A DNA stretch of 64,000 bases from Engraulis encrasicolus (taxonomy: Eukaryota; Chordata; Actinopteri; Clupeiformes; Engraulidae), in contig NC_085872.1 of assembly GCF_034702125.1 (NCBI RefSeq), positions 27,870,134 through 27,934,133 of the forward strand, written 5' to 3'. Below, piece after piece: positions 12,704 through 26,576 of this stretch. Every line of letters starts with the position of its first letter. The first letter of the stretch is position 1. Below the pieces are notes generated by a model. It was not told the DNA's origin and ran no database searches. It saw only the letters and a program-made list of their open reading frames with translations. The translations under genes were made by a program, and so were the position numbers.

Positions 12704-14782
12704 CAGGGGCGGAGCTACAGGGGTGGCTAGGGTAGCATTTGACCCCCTTGAAATCTGATTGGCTACCCCAAGTGCTCCCCCAGAAAATGGACAGTAGCCC
12801 CGCCCACTCGCATTACACGAAGCGCATAGATTGCCCGCAAATCGCTATCGCGACTGAATAAAGGATAACCATTTTCCCCACACACATTTTGATGCAAGTT
12901 TGTGTACACACCACCCTTGTGAATTTGGGCATACCATTCGAAAGCTTAGAATGCCTTCTGTATAGTGGTATGCATGGGAACTCTCTGTGCTGTACGGTCT
13001 GACGGCAAAGACTCATCGAAGCAGATGTGTGCTTTTTAAGATTTTTCAGTACTATATAATGCTCTATTGCCCATGTGATAAATCAATAGATTCGTTTCTG
13101 GTGGTAAATGAAAGTAGCTTCATGATTAATTCCTGTGAATTCAACTCAAACCTCATGTCTAAAGTCCAAATATTCACTGGCATATGCTAATTGCTGTCTT
13201 TGTGTTGGAATAGACTATATGCTAATGAGTATTTTAAAAGAATGTCCGTAGGCCTACAGCACCTTTGATAGCATTGTTATTTATATGTGTGAATTGTAGC
13301 AAGTTCTTAGCAGCATTGCAACATTACAGTGACTGGATTTTAGTATGGAAGTAACTCTTCAATGTGCAGTCTGAGTTCAGACTCAAATTATTGATGGGAA
13401 ATTTGAAATTACATAAAAACACAGATGGTAGAAAATAATTTGATTAATTCTCAGACACCTAAGCATTCATTTCCTTTCAACCTAATTTTACTAAGTCTCT
13501 GATGCAGAAACCTTTAAGTTCATTTCTGAGAAATGAAAATCTACAATAGGGCTTCAGTGAAACACTTATCTTTATCATCTCAAATCACTATATGATTCTC
13601 GTATACACAAACACAGATAGCCTACAGGTGTACACACCTGTCTGTGTATTCCAATGGCTTAGCACCCAGGTATTAGGCATTTTCCTTCCAAATAAGAGCA
13701 GCCCTTCATATCACTTTTCTCAAAAACGTATGTTTCCCACATTTCTGGCACATCTACATATTAAATAATTACTTCTACAATGGTTAAAATGTATTCAGAA
13801 AAGACAGCTAACAGTATACAAAAATGGCCATGTTTTTACTTGGAATGTGATCTTTTCTATACTATTTTCTCTCCGGAAATGACTGTGTGGTGTTGGGATA
13901 TGTAGGCCTAATTTGAGTTAAGTTCAGTCAATGTAAGGCTCTATATACCCTAATTCTTTGTAAATCTTGCCATTTGCAATGCAATGGGTTTCTGAGGGTC
14001 AAATCACAAAAAAATCTTACCAAAAAAATCACAAAAAATTACTGTTTGACATAATAGGAGACCTAAAACTTAAAGTGATACTGTCCCATTTTTGGAAATA
14101 AGCTTATTTTACACCTCCCTTGACTTAAATAATATGGTTTTACCGTTCTTCTGTACTTTCAACCGATTTCTAGTTATGGCACTGCATAGTTTTACCTCCA
14201 AGCTAACAGTTCACAATGAGTCCTATGAGACCAGTTAGCCGCGAGCTGGTCTCATAGGACTCAATGTTAACTGCTAGCATGGAGGTACAATTTGCACAGC
14301 GATACCTAGAGAACGTTTGAAAGTACAGGAGAACGGTAAAACCCTATTATTTAACTCAAGGGGAGGTGTAAAATAAGCTTATTTCCAAAAATGGGACAGT
14401 ATCACTTTAAGGGTGCAGTTATAGGGTGCACAGTGGGTGTTATGGTTGCCAAATGTGACCAATGATTACCAACCCAAAAATACTAAAAAGAACGCCTTAA
14501 GACTAAAATCCTGCCAGAATTAAACAGAAGTCTTGATTTATATTAACACAATTCTACAGAATATGTATCTGCCCAAAGCCCTTCTTTAACCCATAGATGA
14601 CAATCGGAAACCGCTCAATCTGGTAACACTCACAGGTGTCATAAGAACCCGAGAAAATCATTCTCTTTATCTATTCTATAGTGTTTGAGTGTTTTTTTTT
14701 CTTTGTGTAAGAGCATGCCCCTGTGAAATTCATGTGGCTACCCCATTGCTCCCCCAAGAATAAATGTCTGGCTCCGCCACTG
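12704..14782. mobile_element. Non-autonomous hAT-type element B (2079 bp)
   Basis: The ends are CAGGGGCGGAGCTAC and ...GGCTCCGCCACTG. The 8-bp duplication is TACGTATG (12696-12703) and CACGTATG (14783-14790), one mismatch. No transposase reading frame is visible. It contains a palindromic element at 14070-14410. It lies 12 bp after element A and their target duplications overlap. Confidence 0.85.
14070..14410. mobile_element. Palindromic MITE nested in hAT element B
   Basis: 341 bp that folds almost end to end: TTAAAGTGATACTGTCCC at the left is matched by its reverse complement at the right, and the centre is GAGTCCTATGAGACCAG against CTGGTCTCATAGGACTC. The TTAA termini hint at a TTAA target but cannot prove it. 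Confidence 0.8.
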
Positions 14783-15161
14783 CACGTATGATGGGGATTT
14801 TTGGTAGGCCTACCTGAAAGAGGGTTTTTTTTCTGTTAGAAGACATTAGTTACGTCAATTTAATGGCGGTGCTCCGCTAATTACCGATATGTGGGGCCGG
14901 TCTGAGCCAAAAAATGCCCGGGCCGTTTTGTTCTCCCAGTCCAGGCCTGGTCAGGGTTAGGTGGACAGTAGAGAATTACATTTTTCAGGAATTCCCGTGG
15001 GTCCTGCGGGATTCCCGCGGGATGGGAGTCAAAACTTTAAAGATGAACCGGAGCGGGCAGGAGCGGGAATAAAGATGAATGGGAGCGGGCAGGAGCGGGA
15101 ATAAAAATGAACGTGAGCGGGAATGCCGCTTATTTTTTCTTTAAAAAACAAACAAAAATAT
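14783..15161. other. Non-coding; fragment of a GC-rich hAT-like repeat
   Basis: No gene. From about 14965 the sequence is full of GGGATGGGAG and AGCGGGAATAAA units. Related GGGATGGGA-rich sequence appears at 31316-31530, on the far side of the large nest, so the nest may have landed inside one copy of this repeat. Confidence 0.5.
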
Positions 15162-18100
15162 AGCTGCAAGCAGCAATGCGGGGCCAAGCAGTAAACTTGC
15201 CCAAGTCACCACGGCAACAGTATGAACTGCAGCGCCCCCTTTAGGCCAAATCTCCAATGTTGGTGTGCATCCTTTGGAGGGAAAAGTGATCATGTGAACC
15301 ACGTTTAGTTCGAATCCGTTAAAGGGCTGCCGAGATATGAGCTCACCTCCTGTTATGCGACTTTTCAGACACGTTTGATTGGCTGTCCCGGCCAAACGGT
15401 ACGAGATATAATAAATTCCTTTAAGGTGTCTTTGCAGAGTAGTCCAGAGATCATCTGTACCAAGTCTTGTGAAAATCTGACAACATTTGTAGGAAAATAA
15501 GCATGTTTATTGAATATCAAAAAATTCATAATGGCTAAATTTTTCTTCCAGTTGAAATGACGTCATATAGTGCGTTGGATTCAGCGTTGGACCAGCGGTT
15601 CAAAAGTTATAGGCAGATATGTACCTGCAACTTTGATCTGCTGGTGGCGCTAGAGCGTTGGGGCTGGGGACCTATAAATCGCTGTGAGTAATGCTGAGGC
15701 TGGCCCTAATTAGGCCAAGAGTATTAGAGTTTCACCCGGAACAAATTAGTAACAAGCTGAAAATTTCAGGATATGTACAGAATACCTTTAGGAATAACAT
15801 ACTTAAAGTCCCCAGGAATCCCCCTTGGGCTCCCTGAGAAATTCAAGATGGCGTCCAAAATTTTTGATATTTTAAATGTTTTCATGTATAACTTTTCAAT
15901 GGGTGGCTGGATTGGCACCAAATATTGTATGCTAACACTCCACTGTAATATGAACAACATATGAAAACTCCAGAGGAATCCAACTTGGCATCTCTGAGAA
16001 ATTCAATATGGTGGCCCAGGTGGGGTCCAAAATTGATGATTTTTCATGTTTTAGCGCAATAACAATTCAGTGGGTGGATTGAACAAATTAGTAACAAGCT
16101 GAAAATGTCAGGATATGTTTAGAATACCTTTAGGAATCATAAGTCCCCAGGATTCCCCTTGGGCTCTCTGAGAAATTCAAGATGGCGTCCAAAATGGCCG
16201 CCTTTTGGAGATTTGGACATATCTAAGGCTTGAAATGTCATTTAAAAGCAATCTATAGGTGGACATTTATGTATTGATGGTAGATGTAGAATCAATTTCA
16301 TCATTAGGTCTTGTTTAAATGCTTATATTGAAAGATAACAACTTTAGTGGAGTCTGTTGAGGGTTTTACCGTTATGGAAGCGACAAAAGCACCAGACTTT
16401 GCATGATGTTTCTTTAGGGTATATGTAGTAATTCTAGCCTAGAAGCCCTCTGAAAGAAAACTTTCTAACATGTCATATGACAGCAAATGTAACATTGTGA
16501 ACAATTTCAGAAGATGCATACTTGGCCTGAATTAAAATGAGTATTTCCTACACTAAAACTACGGTGAGAATAGACTGCTGCTAATGCTAACACAGCAGCA
16601 TACTGAATGGGGAGGTGTCAGTGCAGCAAGGTGTCAAAGGTAGCAGCTTCTCCATCCTCTAATTTCCATTACATAGATATTTTTATTTGCATGAGATAGA
16701 GTAAGGGACAAGACCTCTCCATATGTGTGAATAACCCATAACATCACCAAATTCTATATCGTCACAGGTAGTATTGTGCATATAGTGAGTGCATTTCAGT
16801 CATCTTTAAGAATGGCATTATAGATTACTCAATGTATATCTTCAGTTGAAATGAAATAAAGAAAATTTCTTTTTTCTATTTCTAAGTAAGTGTTCAGTAA
16901 GTAGACAGAGGTAAAATGATTTCTTTTTTCAGAATTTGCAAACAAGTCCTCACCTAGTAGCCTACTTGTGTTGTATTACCGCTACCTCAGTGATCATTGA
17001 GTACCTCAACTGCTACTTCAAAACTGACAGCTCATGGACAACATGAACCGTAGGTCTTTGCCACCCTTACCTATAGGAGAAATATCAATATACATAAAGC
17101 AATAATTCTCATATGGCATATACTAGAAAGGTGAACCATTACTAATTTTCTTGATATGCAAGGCACACATAGTCCAGGAAGAAGGATGGCCTACCATGCA
17201 CCCCCCCCCTCCCCAACAAAATGCCACAGGACCTTTTTAACCTTCAAGATTTTTAGTTGTAACAGTAACATAACTCATTCCCACCACACCTTTTTGCATC
17301 CTATTGTACTTGACCTCATAATGCTCTACATGTTTCAGACCTATGTAGTTGTACAATAGTACAGTAGCATACAGTACAGTACAGTACAGTAGAGTACAGT
17401 ACAGTACAGTACAGTACAGTACAGTACAGAGTACAGTACAATACAGTACAGTACAGTACAGTTGAGTACAGTGCAGTACAGTTGAGTACAGTAGGGTACA
17501 GTACACTAGAGTAGAGTACAGTATAGTTAAGTAGAGTATAGTACAGTTCAATACAGTACAGTAGAGTACAGTATAGTACAGTACAGTAGAGTACAGTGCA
17601 GTTCAGTACAGTACACTAGAGTGCAGTAGAGTACAGTAGAGTACAGTACAGTACACAAGAGTAGAGTACAGTATAGTACAGTACGGTACACCAGAGTAGA
17701 ATATAGTATGGTATAGTACAGTACAGTACAGTTCAGTAGAGTACAGTGTAGCAGAGTACATTGCAGTACAGTAGAGTATATTACAGTTCAGTACACTACA
17801 GTACAGTACAGTATAGTCTTGATGACTACAGGCTACTTTGACAGCTGTATCCCTCCAAAGCAAATGCGATTTTTATGCTGTTGTCCAAATTTTTTGAAAG
17901 ACTATTTGTGTGTGTGTGTGAGGGAAGGCAGACAGACATGTTTTAAACAAAAGACCACACCCACAAATAAGAAATAACGAGCAATCAATAAATTAAGTGG
18001 TTAGGTAGCCAACATATTGTCTAGGTTAAAGCCCAAAGTAGAACAGAAAACAGACATGTTACCATTTTGCTCTTTTAAAACAAAGTATTTGTCAATATAC

Positions 18101-18172
18101 TCTATGTATGTTGTATTGCATATTAATTATTCATAATTTCCTAAGCATAAAGGCCCCTATCACTCCATAGTA
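15162..18172 (+). repeat. Left half of a large inverted interspersed repeat
   Basis: Begins ATAGCTGCAAGCAGCAATGC followed by GGGGCCAAGCAG, an end shared in inverse by 31290-31315. Phrases such as CCTTTAGGAATAACATA, TTGGGCTCCCTGAGAAATTC and AAGATGGCGTCCAAAAT recur inverted near 29240-29330. No coding region is visible. A pentanucleotide array interrupts it at 17361-17815. Confidence 0.6.
17361..17815. repeat. (ACAGT)n pentanucleotide satellite
   Basis: About 455 bp of imperfect ACAGT units with GAGT, TAGT and ACTAG variants. Tyr/Cys/Leu-rich open frames on the minus strand are products of the repeat. Confidence 0.95.
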
Positions 18173-18504
18173 CAGTGGTTCTTAAACTTTTTCTCTCAGC
18201 GCACCCCCTTACCTGTTCACAAGACTAGCCGTGCACCCCCAACCCAACATGTATAACGTGTACAAGCACTAAAAAAGGATTTTAGTAATGTATTACAATG
18301 ATTTTTGCCTGAGATATTAATGAAAACCTTAATGACTTTAAATGGGGACCAAAACATGTTTCAATTTGGTTTAGGTTTGGCCTAATTATAATGTTTCCAA
18401 GCAGAATTTTGGTCACAACCTCAACACAAACAACATTCTGCGCACCCCCTATAATGTCTGGCGCACCCCCAGGGGGTGCCCGCACCCCAGGTTAAGAACC
18501 ACTG
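18173..18504. mobile_element. hAT-type MITE (332 bp)
   Basis: CAGTGGTTCTTAAACTTTTT at the left mirrors GGTTAAGAACCACTG at the right. The 8-bp duplication CCATAGTA is perfect (18165-18172 and 18505-18512). The element at 43264 is the same kind. Confidence 0.93.
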
Positions 18505-18807
18505 CCATAGTACACTCAGGACTTAAGATATACATATCTGAACTAGTGGTGGGCCGTTAACGGCGTTAACGCGTTGCGATAATGTGAGACTCTTATCGCG
18601 CGATAAAGAAAATATCGCACGTTAATCTATTCTCAAAATATGAGTTTGGAGTTTGGGTATGCGCGTCACCATAGCGTTTGATTGACAGCTTTCAGACTGC
18701 ACTCCAGTCGCTTCTCCTCTCACCTGTTGCTTCAGCAGACCTACTAAATATGAACAGTGTTTGCATGCTGAAAACTTTCATCTCTCTGTCGAAGTAGGCC
18801 TATGTGT

Positions 18808-18977
18808 AGGCCTATGTCCAGAGTGAACCTGATGAAGCAGTAGCGAAACGCGTTGTTCACCAAATAAACTACCAGCAAAGATACCAGTGTGCGGTGATTC
18901 ATCTTTCATTTACTTGGATTACTCTTACTGCACATCACCAGCACCTGGACAAGTGGTTGTGCACAGGGACGTTACTT
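18808..18977 (+). mobile_element. Hairpin retroposon family, copy 2 (single-stranded form)
   Basis: Flanked by the 13-bp direct repeat TAGGCCTATGTGT (18795-18807 and 18978-18990). Contains CCTGATGAAG, GCGAAACGCG, AATAAA, CAGTGTGCGGTGATTC and CAGCACCTGGACA in that order, matching the sense arm and tail of the copy at 19675. No inverted arm is present here. Confidence 0.7.
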
Positions 18978-19327
18978 TAGGCCTATGTGTTGTTTGAGTG
19001 CTTTGTTATAAGTGGTAGACTAGAGAGACGTTTGAGGGGAAGCATAGACATTATTGTGTGTGAATACCAGCTCGACATTGTTATCGCGCATTTGCGACGG
19101 TAATAAACCTTGCGGTTGTCACGCTTGATATATATATATATATATATGGGTAGATGACGTGACGTGTAAATTTTGCTGTCGCAGGCTCTTAAAATTAAGT
19201 AAATTCATGCTTTCAAAACTGTCAATGCTTTAAATGATTAAACTAATGTCGTTGTTGTGAAAAAGTAATATGTAATAAATCCAGAGCTTAAATAAGTATA
19301 CTTAATTTTGAGTCAAATGTCACATTT

Positions 19328-21244
19328 GTCCTATGGTGTGACTGAGGCAAGCCTGGTTCTCCATATTAAAACATTTTCAAATAAATAATCAAAGCTCAGT
19401 CATTTGTCTAAACAACCCTGGCATGTTTTTCAAGGTGTCTATTTTAGCAAGTGGCAATGCTTAATTTTTTTTCCTGTTTTTCTGAGACCGTATGGACTTA
19501 TGAAACTTTGTCACAGAAAACAATGTCCTGTGGTGTGACATCATATTTTTGGTTAATTATGTGGATAATTATCTATTGTTGAAGCTCCAGCGGTACATAA
19601 ATTGTGACTTTAGACCCTTAAGAAGCCAATGGCAAGGGTGGATTTTAGGTTTTTCTATCAGAGTTCTTCAATCATAGTTTAAAGAAACTCCCGCACACTG
19701 ACCATTTCGCTGTTCTTTCTTTAATAAACGACGTTTCGGTACTTGACCTTCATCAGGCAGATTGAGATTGCCTGATGAAGGTCAAGTACCGAAACGTCGT
19801 TTATTAAAGAAAGAACAGCGAAATGGTCAGTGTGCGGGAGTTTCTTTAAACTATTGCTGAGTGACCTATGGTGCCATCTCCGACGCACCTGTCAGCTGAG
19901 GTGTGCGAAAAAAGCCGAAGTTCAACGTAGAGTTCTTCAATCAATCATTTATGTTTTGCTACCACAAGATGTATTCGTTTTGTAGTCCTTTGGTGTGACA
20001 GTCATAAAATACATTTTGACAATAGTGTATATTTTTCATATTTTTTTCTTATGTAGATGTATGAAAATGCATCTTACTAAAGGTGAAATTGTATTTCAGT
20101 TGGCAACGACATGGCTTTAAATTAACTCAAAAGCTCAAAAGTCCTATGGTGTGATGGTAAAAGTCCTATGCTGTGACACTTTGAAGTATCACACCAAAGG
20201 ACAAACAGGTCACACCAAAGGACTAGATATCTGAGAAATAGGTTTTAAAACGACTGGTTGTACATTTTTTGTTTATTTTGTTGTTTGACTAGATACATAT
20301 TGTGAATTCAAATTACTTTATTGGCCATTGGAATTTATACTTTGATGCATTGTTGATGAATAGTTGCTGTTGATTCTAGATACTGTCAAAGGATATAAAA
20401 TGTCATTAATGGTGCTTTGAAACCATAAAATACAACGGTAACAGTGAAGGAAAGATGAGCGAGAGAGTATAGAGAGGCATAGATGAATAAAGTATGCCGT
20501 GGAGAGCTCAATATAGCATAAATGTGCTGTCCAGCTTGAGGTACCAAACAGGCACTGGCCACTACACACTACACTAGGTTCAATGGTGTGACAGTCATAG
20601 CATACCTACAAAGAGGGTGAGATCTGATGGTCATTCCAAAGTCACACTTCAGTATGAGTCTTAAGAGCTCTGCAGGCTAAATTTAATGACCGCATGGCTG
20701 TCATGTTTGTTTGTCCGCATGGCTGTCATTAAGTGTTACGATAGGCTGATAATCTATGACTTAAAGACTTATAAGCATAAAGTGTAGGTCAATATTGACT
20801 ACAACATTACATTATGATCAAAAGACAAAATAATCATGTTGATACATTTGTTTCTGGCTCAGTTTTGCATTTCTGTCCTTTAGTGTGACATGAATGTCCT
20901 ACGGTGTGACATTTTTAAAACGCTCAAATATTTGTTTGAGCTTAACAATAAATTTGATAAACACTGAATATTGCATTAGGGAAGAACACATTATCATCTC
21001 TAAAATGTTAGTATAAATTCGGACAATTTTGAACATTTAAAAAGAAAGATATCCCTATATTTCCTCGAAGGTTTCTAATAAGCTCACCTCTAATGGGGAA
21101 AAAATCCTTAAATGGTTATTTCTCATTAAATTAAGACTTTAAAAAATTCAATAAATATGAAGAGTGTAACAATGGTCATAAAACTCCATCAAGCCATTTC
21201 TACATTACTTAATATATTCATTTCTTAATGTCACACCAAAGGAC
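19328..21244. repeat. Cluster of the motif GTCCTWTGGTGTGAC
   Basis: Plus-orientation copies start at 19328, 19525, 19985, 20141, 20163, 20875 and 20896. Minus-orientation copies start at 20188, 20209 and 21230. Each matches at 13-15 of 15 positions; part-copies lie near 19862 and 20581. Spacing is irregular, so this is not a tandem array. Confidence 0.9.
19675..19928 (+). mobile_element. Hairpin retroposon family, copy 3 (perfect 84-bp inverted repeat)
   Basis: Arms 19676-19759 and 19769-19852 are perfectly complementary over 84 bp, with a 9-bp loop. The insert, including a single-copy tail to 19928, is flanked by the exact 15-bp direct repeat AGAGTTCTTCAATCA (19660-19674 and 19929-19943). 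The sense arm reads CCTGATGAAGGTC, CCGAAACGTCG, ATTAAAG, CAGTGTGCGGGAGTTTCTTT; the tail holds GCACCTGTCAGC. A 15-bp duplication suggests target-primed reverse transcription. Confidence 0.88.
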
Positions 21245-21454
21245 ATATTTTCAGCAAATTGCTTTATCAAAGTAAATAAATAATCAATTAATAGACCGAC
21301 ATTGTGACCACTTGGATTTTTTGAAAGATTAATTGCTGCACTATGTAGACATATACTTTTTTCCCCTCATAAACAATGTTTTGTAAAAAAAATCGTTTTT
21401 TTCTGCCTAACTGTCATCTACCCTCATATATATATAGAAATATATATATATATA

Positions 21455-23051
<1,597 letters not shown>

Positions 23052-24587
23052 TATATATATATATATTTGCAAACTGAATTCATTTCGAGTTGTAACTCCT
23101 CTGGCATTCTAACTCTGAGAACAACTGTCAGGTTTAGACCAAATCGCCATGGGCAAGTGCTGTAGGTTCTAGACATCTAGTAGCCTGGCTCTGCTGCGAG
23201 CACTTTGCTGTGCCTGCAGCGCAGCTCCTCCTTCTTTTAAAGGAGCCACCGCTCTTTTTAACAGTCAGTAGCAGATTCTCTCTCTCTCTCTCTCGCTCTC
23301 TCTCTCCATTAGAAATACTGAATTGTTAAGGTCATTTTGTTTAAATAGCCTAAATGTTTGATAGATTTATCTGTATTTGCCTCTAGCCTACAACTTACAG
23401 CGCTGTTCATTTTGAAATTTCAGTATTTTATGGCTATAAATGGTTCCTAACATATTCGACACGCTTTACAAATATTGCAGTGATTTTTTCATCACCAAGT
23501 ATCAACATGACAATTTTTTTGAAGATGATATGCATTTTGGAAAAAAGAGATGAGCTCTGGTCTAATGCTAGCCTGGTCCTGACCATCCCATAATACTACC
23601 ATTTCATTTCGTATTTATGGTCTGGCATTTGTTTGCTCTGAAGCAATTGTAGGAAGCAGGACGTTTGCACTCAGTTATGGTTTGAAATTATTGGACACCT
23701 CTCACCCAATCGCTGGCAGTTACTCAACAACAACATAGCGCAGACCAATGGCTCTGGCGCAGATGTGTACGTCATTGTTTTTCGTCATTATTTTGCCAGC
23801 GTGCCTATTCTGAATGAGCCATTTTGATATAGATTAATCTATATTGATCTAGATCAATTTCATAATTACAGTGAGATTAATCTAGATTAAAAAAAAATTA
23901 TCTATGCCCACCCCTAATCTGAACATAAAGCAGCATACATTTTACTTTGCAATGGCCTTATTGAGGTAGATCATCCAAGCTGTCACTGAAACTTCATATT
24001 TACATGGATTATTCGCTTGATTGCAGTGTTAATTTTGTCACCCATTTTTTTATTTAGTCTTAGTCTTAGTCTCGTGTCAAATTTCATTCTTAGTCTTAGT
24101 CGTATTTAGTCTTTTCACAAATCATTTTTGTTAGTCATTATTTAGTCGACTAAAAGCCGCCAACATTTTAGTCTAGTTTTAGTAAAATGTAATGCAATTT
24201 AGTTTAGTTTCAGTCTTAACATTTTAGTCTTAGTTTTAGTCTTAGTTTTAGTTTGTAATTTTAGTCACAATGCAAGATCAAGTCAATCATACCGAGATCA
24301 ACCTGTCCAGTTTGGGCTTTTGAATTGGCAGAAACAAAAGGCAGAAGACCAACCTGCTGTTACCAAAAAAGACCACTAGATGGCGCCAACAAACTATAAA
24401 TGACAAAAAACTCCATACCAGCGTTATGAAATGAATGGTCATTTAGGACCAAGTCTCCTCCATTATCTTGCTCTGGACAGCGCATTGTAAGTTGTTTAAT
24501 TCTAAGTATTCATTCATTATGAAAACAGCACTTAAACTCATACATGAAATTATAACCTCTAAATTCCACCGTCACATAATTTAGATA

Positions 24588-25250
24588 CCCCAGAACATGT
24601 TGTTTGAGCCAGCAGAGTCGTTCTACCAGAGATTCTAGAACTATTTCTAGTCACTTCACGTTCGACATCAACTTCCCGCGCAGGCATGCATGGACTGCTA
24701 GTAGATTCTAATTGCTGCCAGTCCGCTCTAGTTCAGTCACATATTCGCTACGTTCTGGAATGACTGAAGGCTGCATACTTCGTGCACCAGAATCATGTTC
24801 GGCGGTCGCAAACGGCGCATGGACGTCTGGTGCCACTTTAATTACATTCAAGTTGATGTCGAACGTGAGATTCCCTGATTGACGCTCCCAACGCAGGACG
24901 CTCCCCTGTCGGCTCGCTCCCACTAGCCAGACTATCGGTCCCACCGCCATATAACGGAGCTAGTTATCTTTTGATGTTAGTTTTTTTGTTTCTAACCCTA
25001 ACCTTAACCCTAAACCTAACCCTAAACCTAAACCTAACCCTAACCCTAAATTGCTTGTATGTGGCAGTGTATACGTGAAATATAATCGGGTGGGACTACA
25101 CGTCCGGGAGTGATAGAAACACCTGGGACTGCACGTCCGGGAGCGATCTCAGTTGGGAGTGTCCATCTACCACCGGAACGGGGAAGTGACTAGAAATAGA
25201 ATCTCTGGTAGAACGACTCTGCTGGCTCAAACAACATGTTCTGGGGTATC
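24588..25250. repeat. Fold-back element inside the hAT copy
   Basis: A roughly 65-bp arm beginning ATACCCCAGAACATGTTGTT near 24588 is repeated in inverse near 25187-25250. A second shorter pair (ACGTTCGACATCAACTT near 24659 and its inverse near 24848) lies inside. A GGGACTACACGTCCGGGAG unit is duplicated at about 25092-25143. Confidence 0.75.
24993..25050. repeat. Interstitial telomere-like CCCTAA repeat
   Basis: About ten units of CTAACC(C)/CTAAACC variants of the vertebrate telomere repeat, within the fold-back region of a hAT element, so internal to the chromosome and carried by the transposon. Confidence 0.9.
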
Positions 25251-25549
25251 CTCGAAATTATATGGCCCATGTCCGACTAAAGCATGGGATTTGTTTTTGT
25301 TTAGTTTTTATTTATTGCATGTCATTGTAGTCTCGTTATTATTCCTCAACGAAATGCATCTCTTGAAATAGTTTTCGTCAGTGTTTATTTTAGAACACTG
25401 TAGTCTCGTCGTCGTCGCGTCTTTTCTCTTGCAGAAGGCTCGTTGACGAATAGTTTTAGTCTCGTCTCGTCTGACGAAATTAACACTGCTTGATTGATAT
25501 GAAAATGTAATATTTCAGTTGGGCTCCTAGGCTTAAAGGGGGTCCTAAG

Positions 25550-26576
25550 TGTAGCATATTGGTGCGTGTGCCTTTAAGCCACAGCGGCAATTGGCTGTGG
25601 CGCGGTGTGTCATGTGAGTGAGGAGCACCAATTGCTAAGATTTCAGTTTCTTTTAAAAGCGCTACACCTGCTTCATTTTGGCGGCGGCTGGTCGATCATC
25701 ATTTGGCTCTGGGTTCTGTTGTCACTGGGAGAGCCCGCACCCGTAGGCATCTGTATTCCACGGGGATGTGGAAGCCCTCGTGGGGTTGTTTGGTCCTGCG
25801 GTGCGTCTTCTGACCAAGAGCGTAACCGCTTGAGTTTCTGCTGAAGTGCTGGCGTGGGCATTCTCTCTCAACTTCTCCCGGTAGGCCATGCCCCCGTTGT
25901 CCCTACGACTGGTTATATTTTAATCGTAAACATTCCTCTCACTGGCTGCATGCCCTCATCTTGTTCCAGGCAGCTGCTGTACCTAGCCTGTCCGTTTTAC
26001 TGCAGTTGCCCTTGCTGCTGTCGGCGTAGGCGATGTGCCTCGCCCATCGGGTATGTTACACTCTCCACCATTTGCCTTCTAATTATTAAATATGTAGGCT
26101 GCCTAGTCATACTTTCCCCCAATGCCTTCTGTCTGCAGGTAGCCTGGGATCAACATATGTAGGGCCGACGGCCCTTGACGCGCTGCTGCTTTTGTTCTCC
26201 CGACAAGCATTGTGTACGAGTGTGTGCGTGTGGAGACTTGACGCGCGGTGCGCGCTTTGGAACTGTCCGTGGAGTGCGGTTGGAGAGTGTGTTCGGTGAC
26301 GCGCGTTGAGCGCTGGGACTCTCAGTCGAGTGTGTGTGAATGCGTGTGTACGTGTGTGTTCTATTTCTTTTGTTTGGTTAATGTACGTTTGATTTCTGTT
26401 TTGTTTCTTATTGTATTGATGTATTGTGTGTTGGCCGTGTCGGGTACACCACAAACCTGCGTGCTTTGATGCACTAGTGTGTAATTCAATTTCCAGAGGG
26501 ACTTTAGCGCCCTCTGGTGGCGTAGTCGGTTCATTGATTAAATCATATTTTTGTCAGTTCACCTGGTCATGCTACA
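25550..26576 (+). repeat. 5' LTR, with internal deletion
   Basis: 1027 bp. Relative to the 3' LTR it lacks about 350 bp after about 26452. The missing part starts and ends at ACCTG direct repeats and includes the ATTAAA polyadenylation-type region, so the loss probably arose after insertion by a microhomology deletion. Confidence 0.93.

Larger units (their letters stand above)
19147..21426. mobile_element. Unclassified DNA element with GGGTAGATGAC ends and an internal motif cluster
   Basis: GGGTAGATGAC at the left end is mirrored by GTCATCTACCC at the right; both abut TA-dinucleotide runs, so a TA or TATA target is likely. No coding region. Ten copies of a 15-bp motif lie inside, and a hairpin retroposon (19675-19928) is inserted in it. 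The superfamily is not recognised. Confidence 0.6.
24024..25488. mobile_element. Non-autonomous hAT-type element (1465 bp)
   Basis: The ends are CAGTGTTAATTTTGTCA and TGACGAAATTAACACTG. The 8-bp duplication CTTGATTG is perfect (24016-24023 and 25489-25496). Subterminal regions are packed with TTTAGTCTTAGTC-type repeats. No coding. Confidence 0.93.

Noticed and set aside
17237..17863. Tyr/Cys/Leu-repeat frames on the minus strand
   Set aside because: Produced by the ACAGT pentamer array.
19328..21244. CRISPR-like array from the repeated 15-bp motif
   Set aside because: Spacing is irregular, orientation is mixed, and this is a vertebrate genome.
24993..25050. Chromosome end or telomere fusion
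   Set aside because: The repeats are short, degenerate and contained in a hAT element with perfect target duplications.
25605..26162. Conserved frames duplicated at 25605 and 27495
   Set aside because: They are identical because they lie in the two LTRs of one element; no family resemblance and no start context to support coding.
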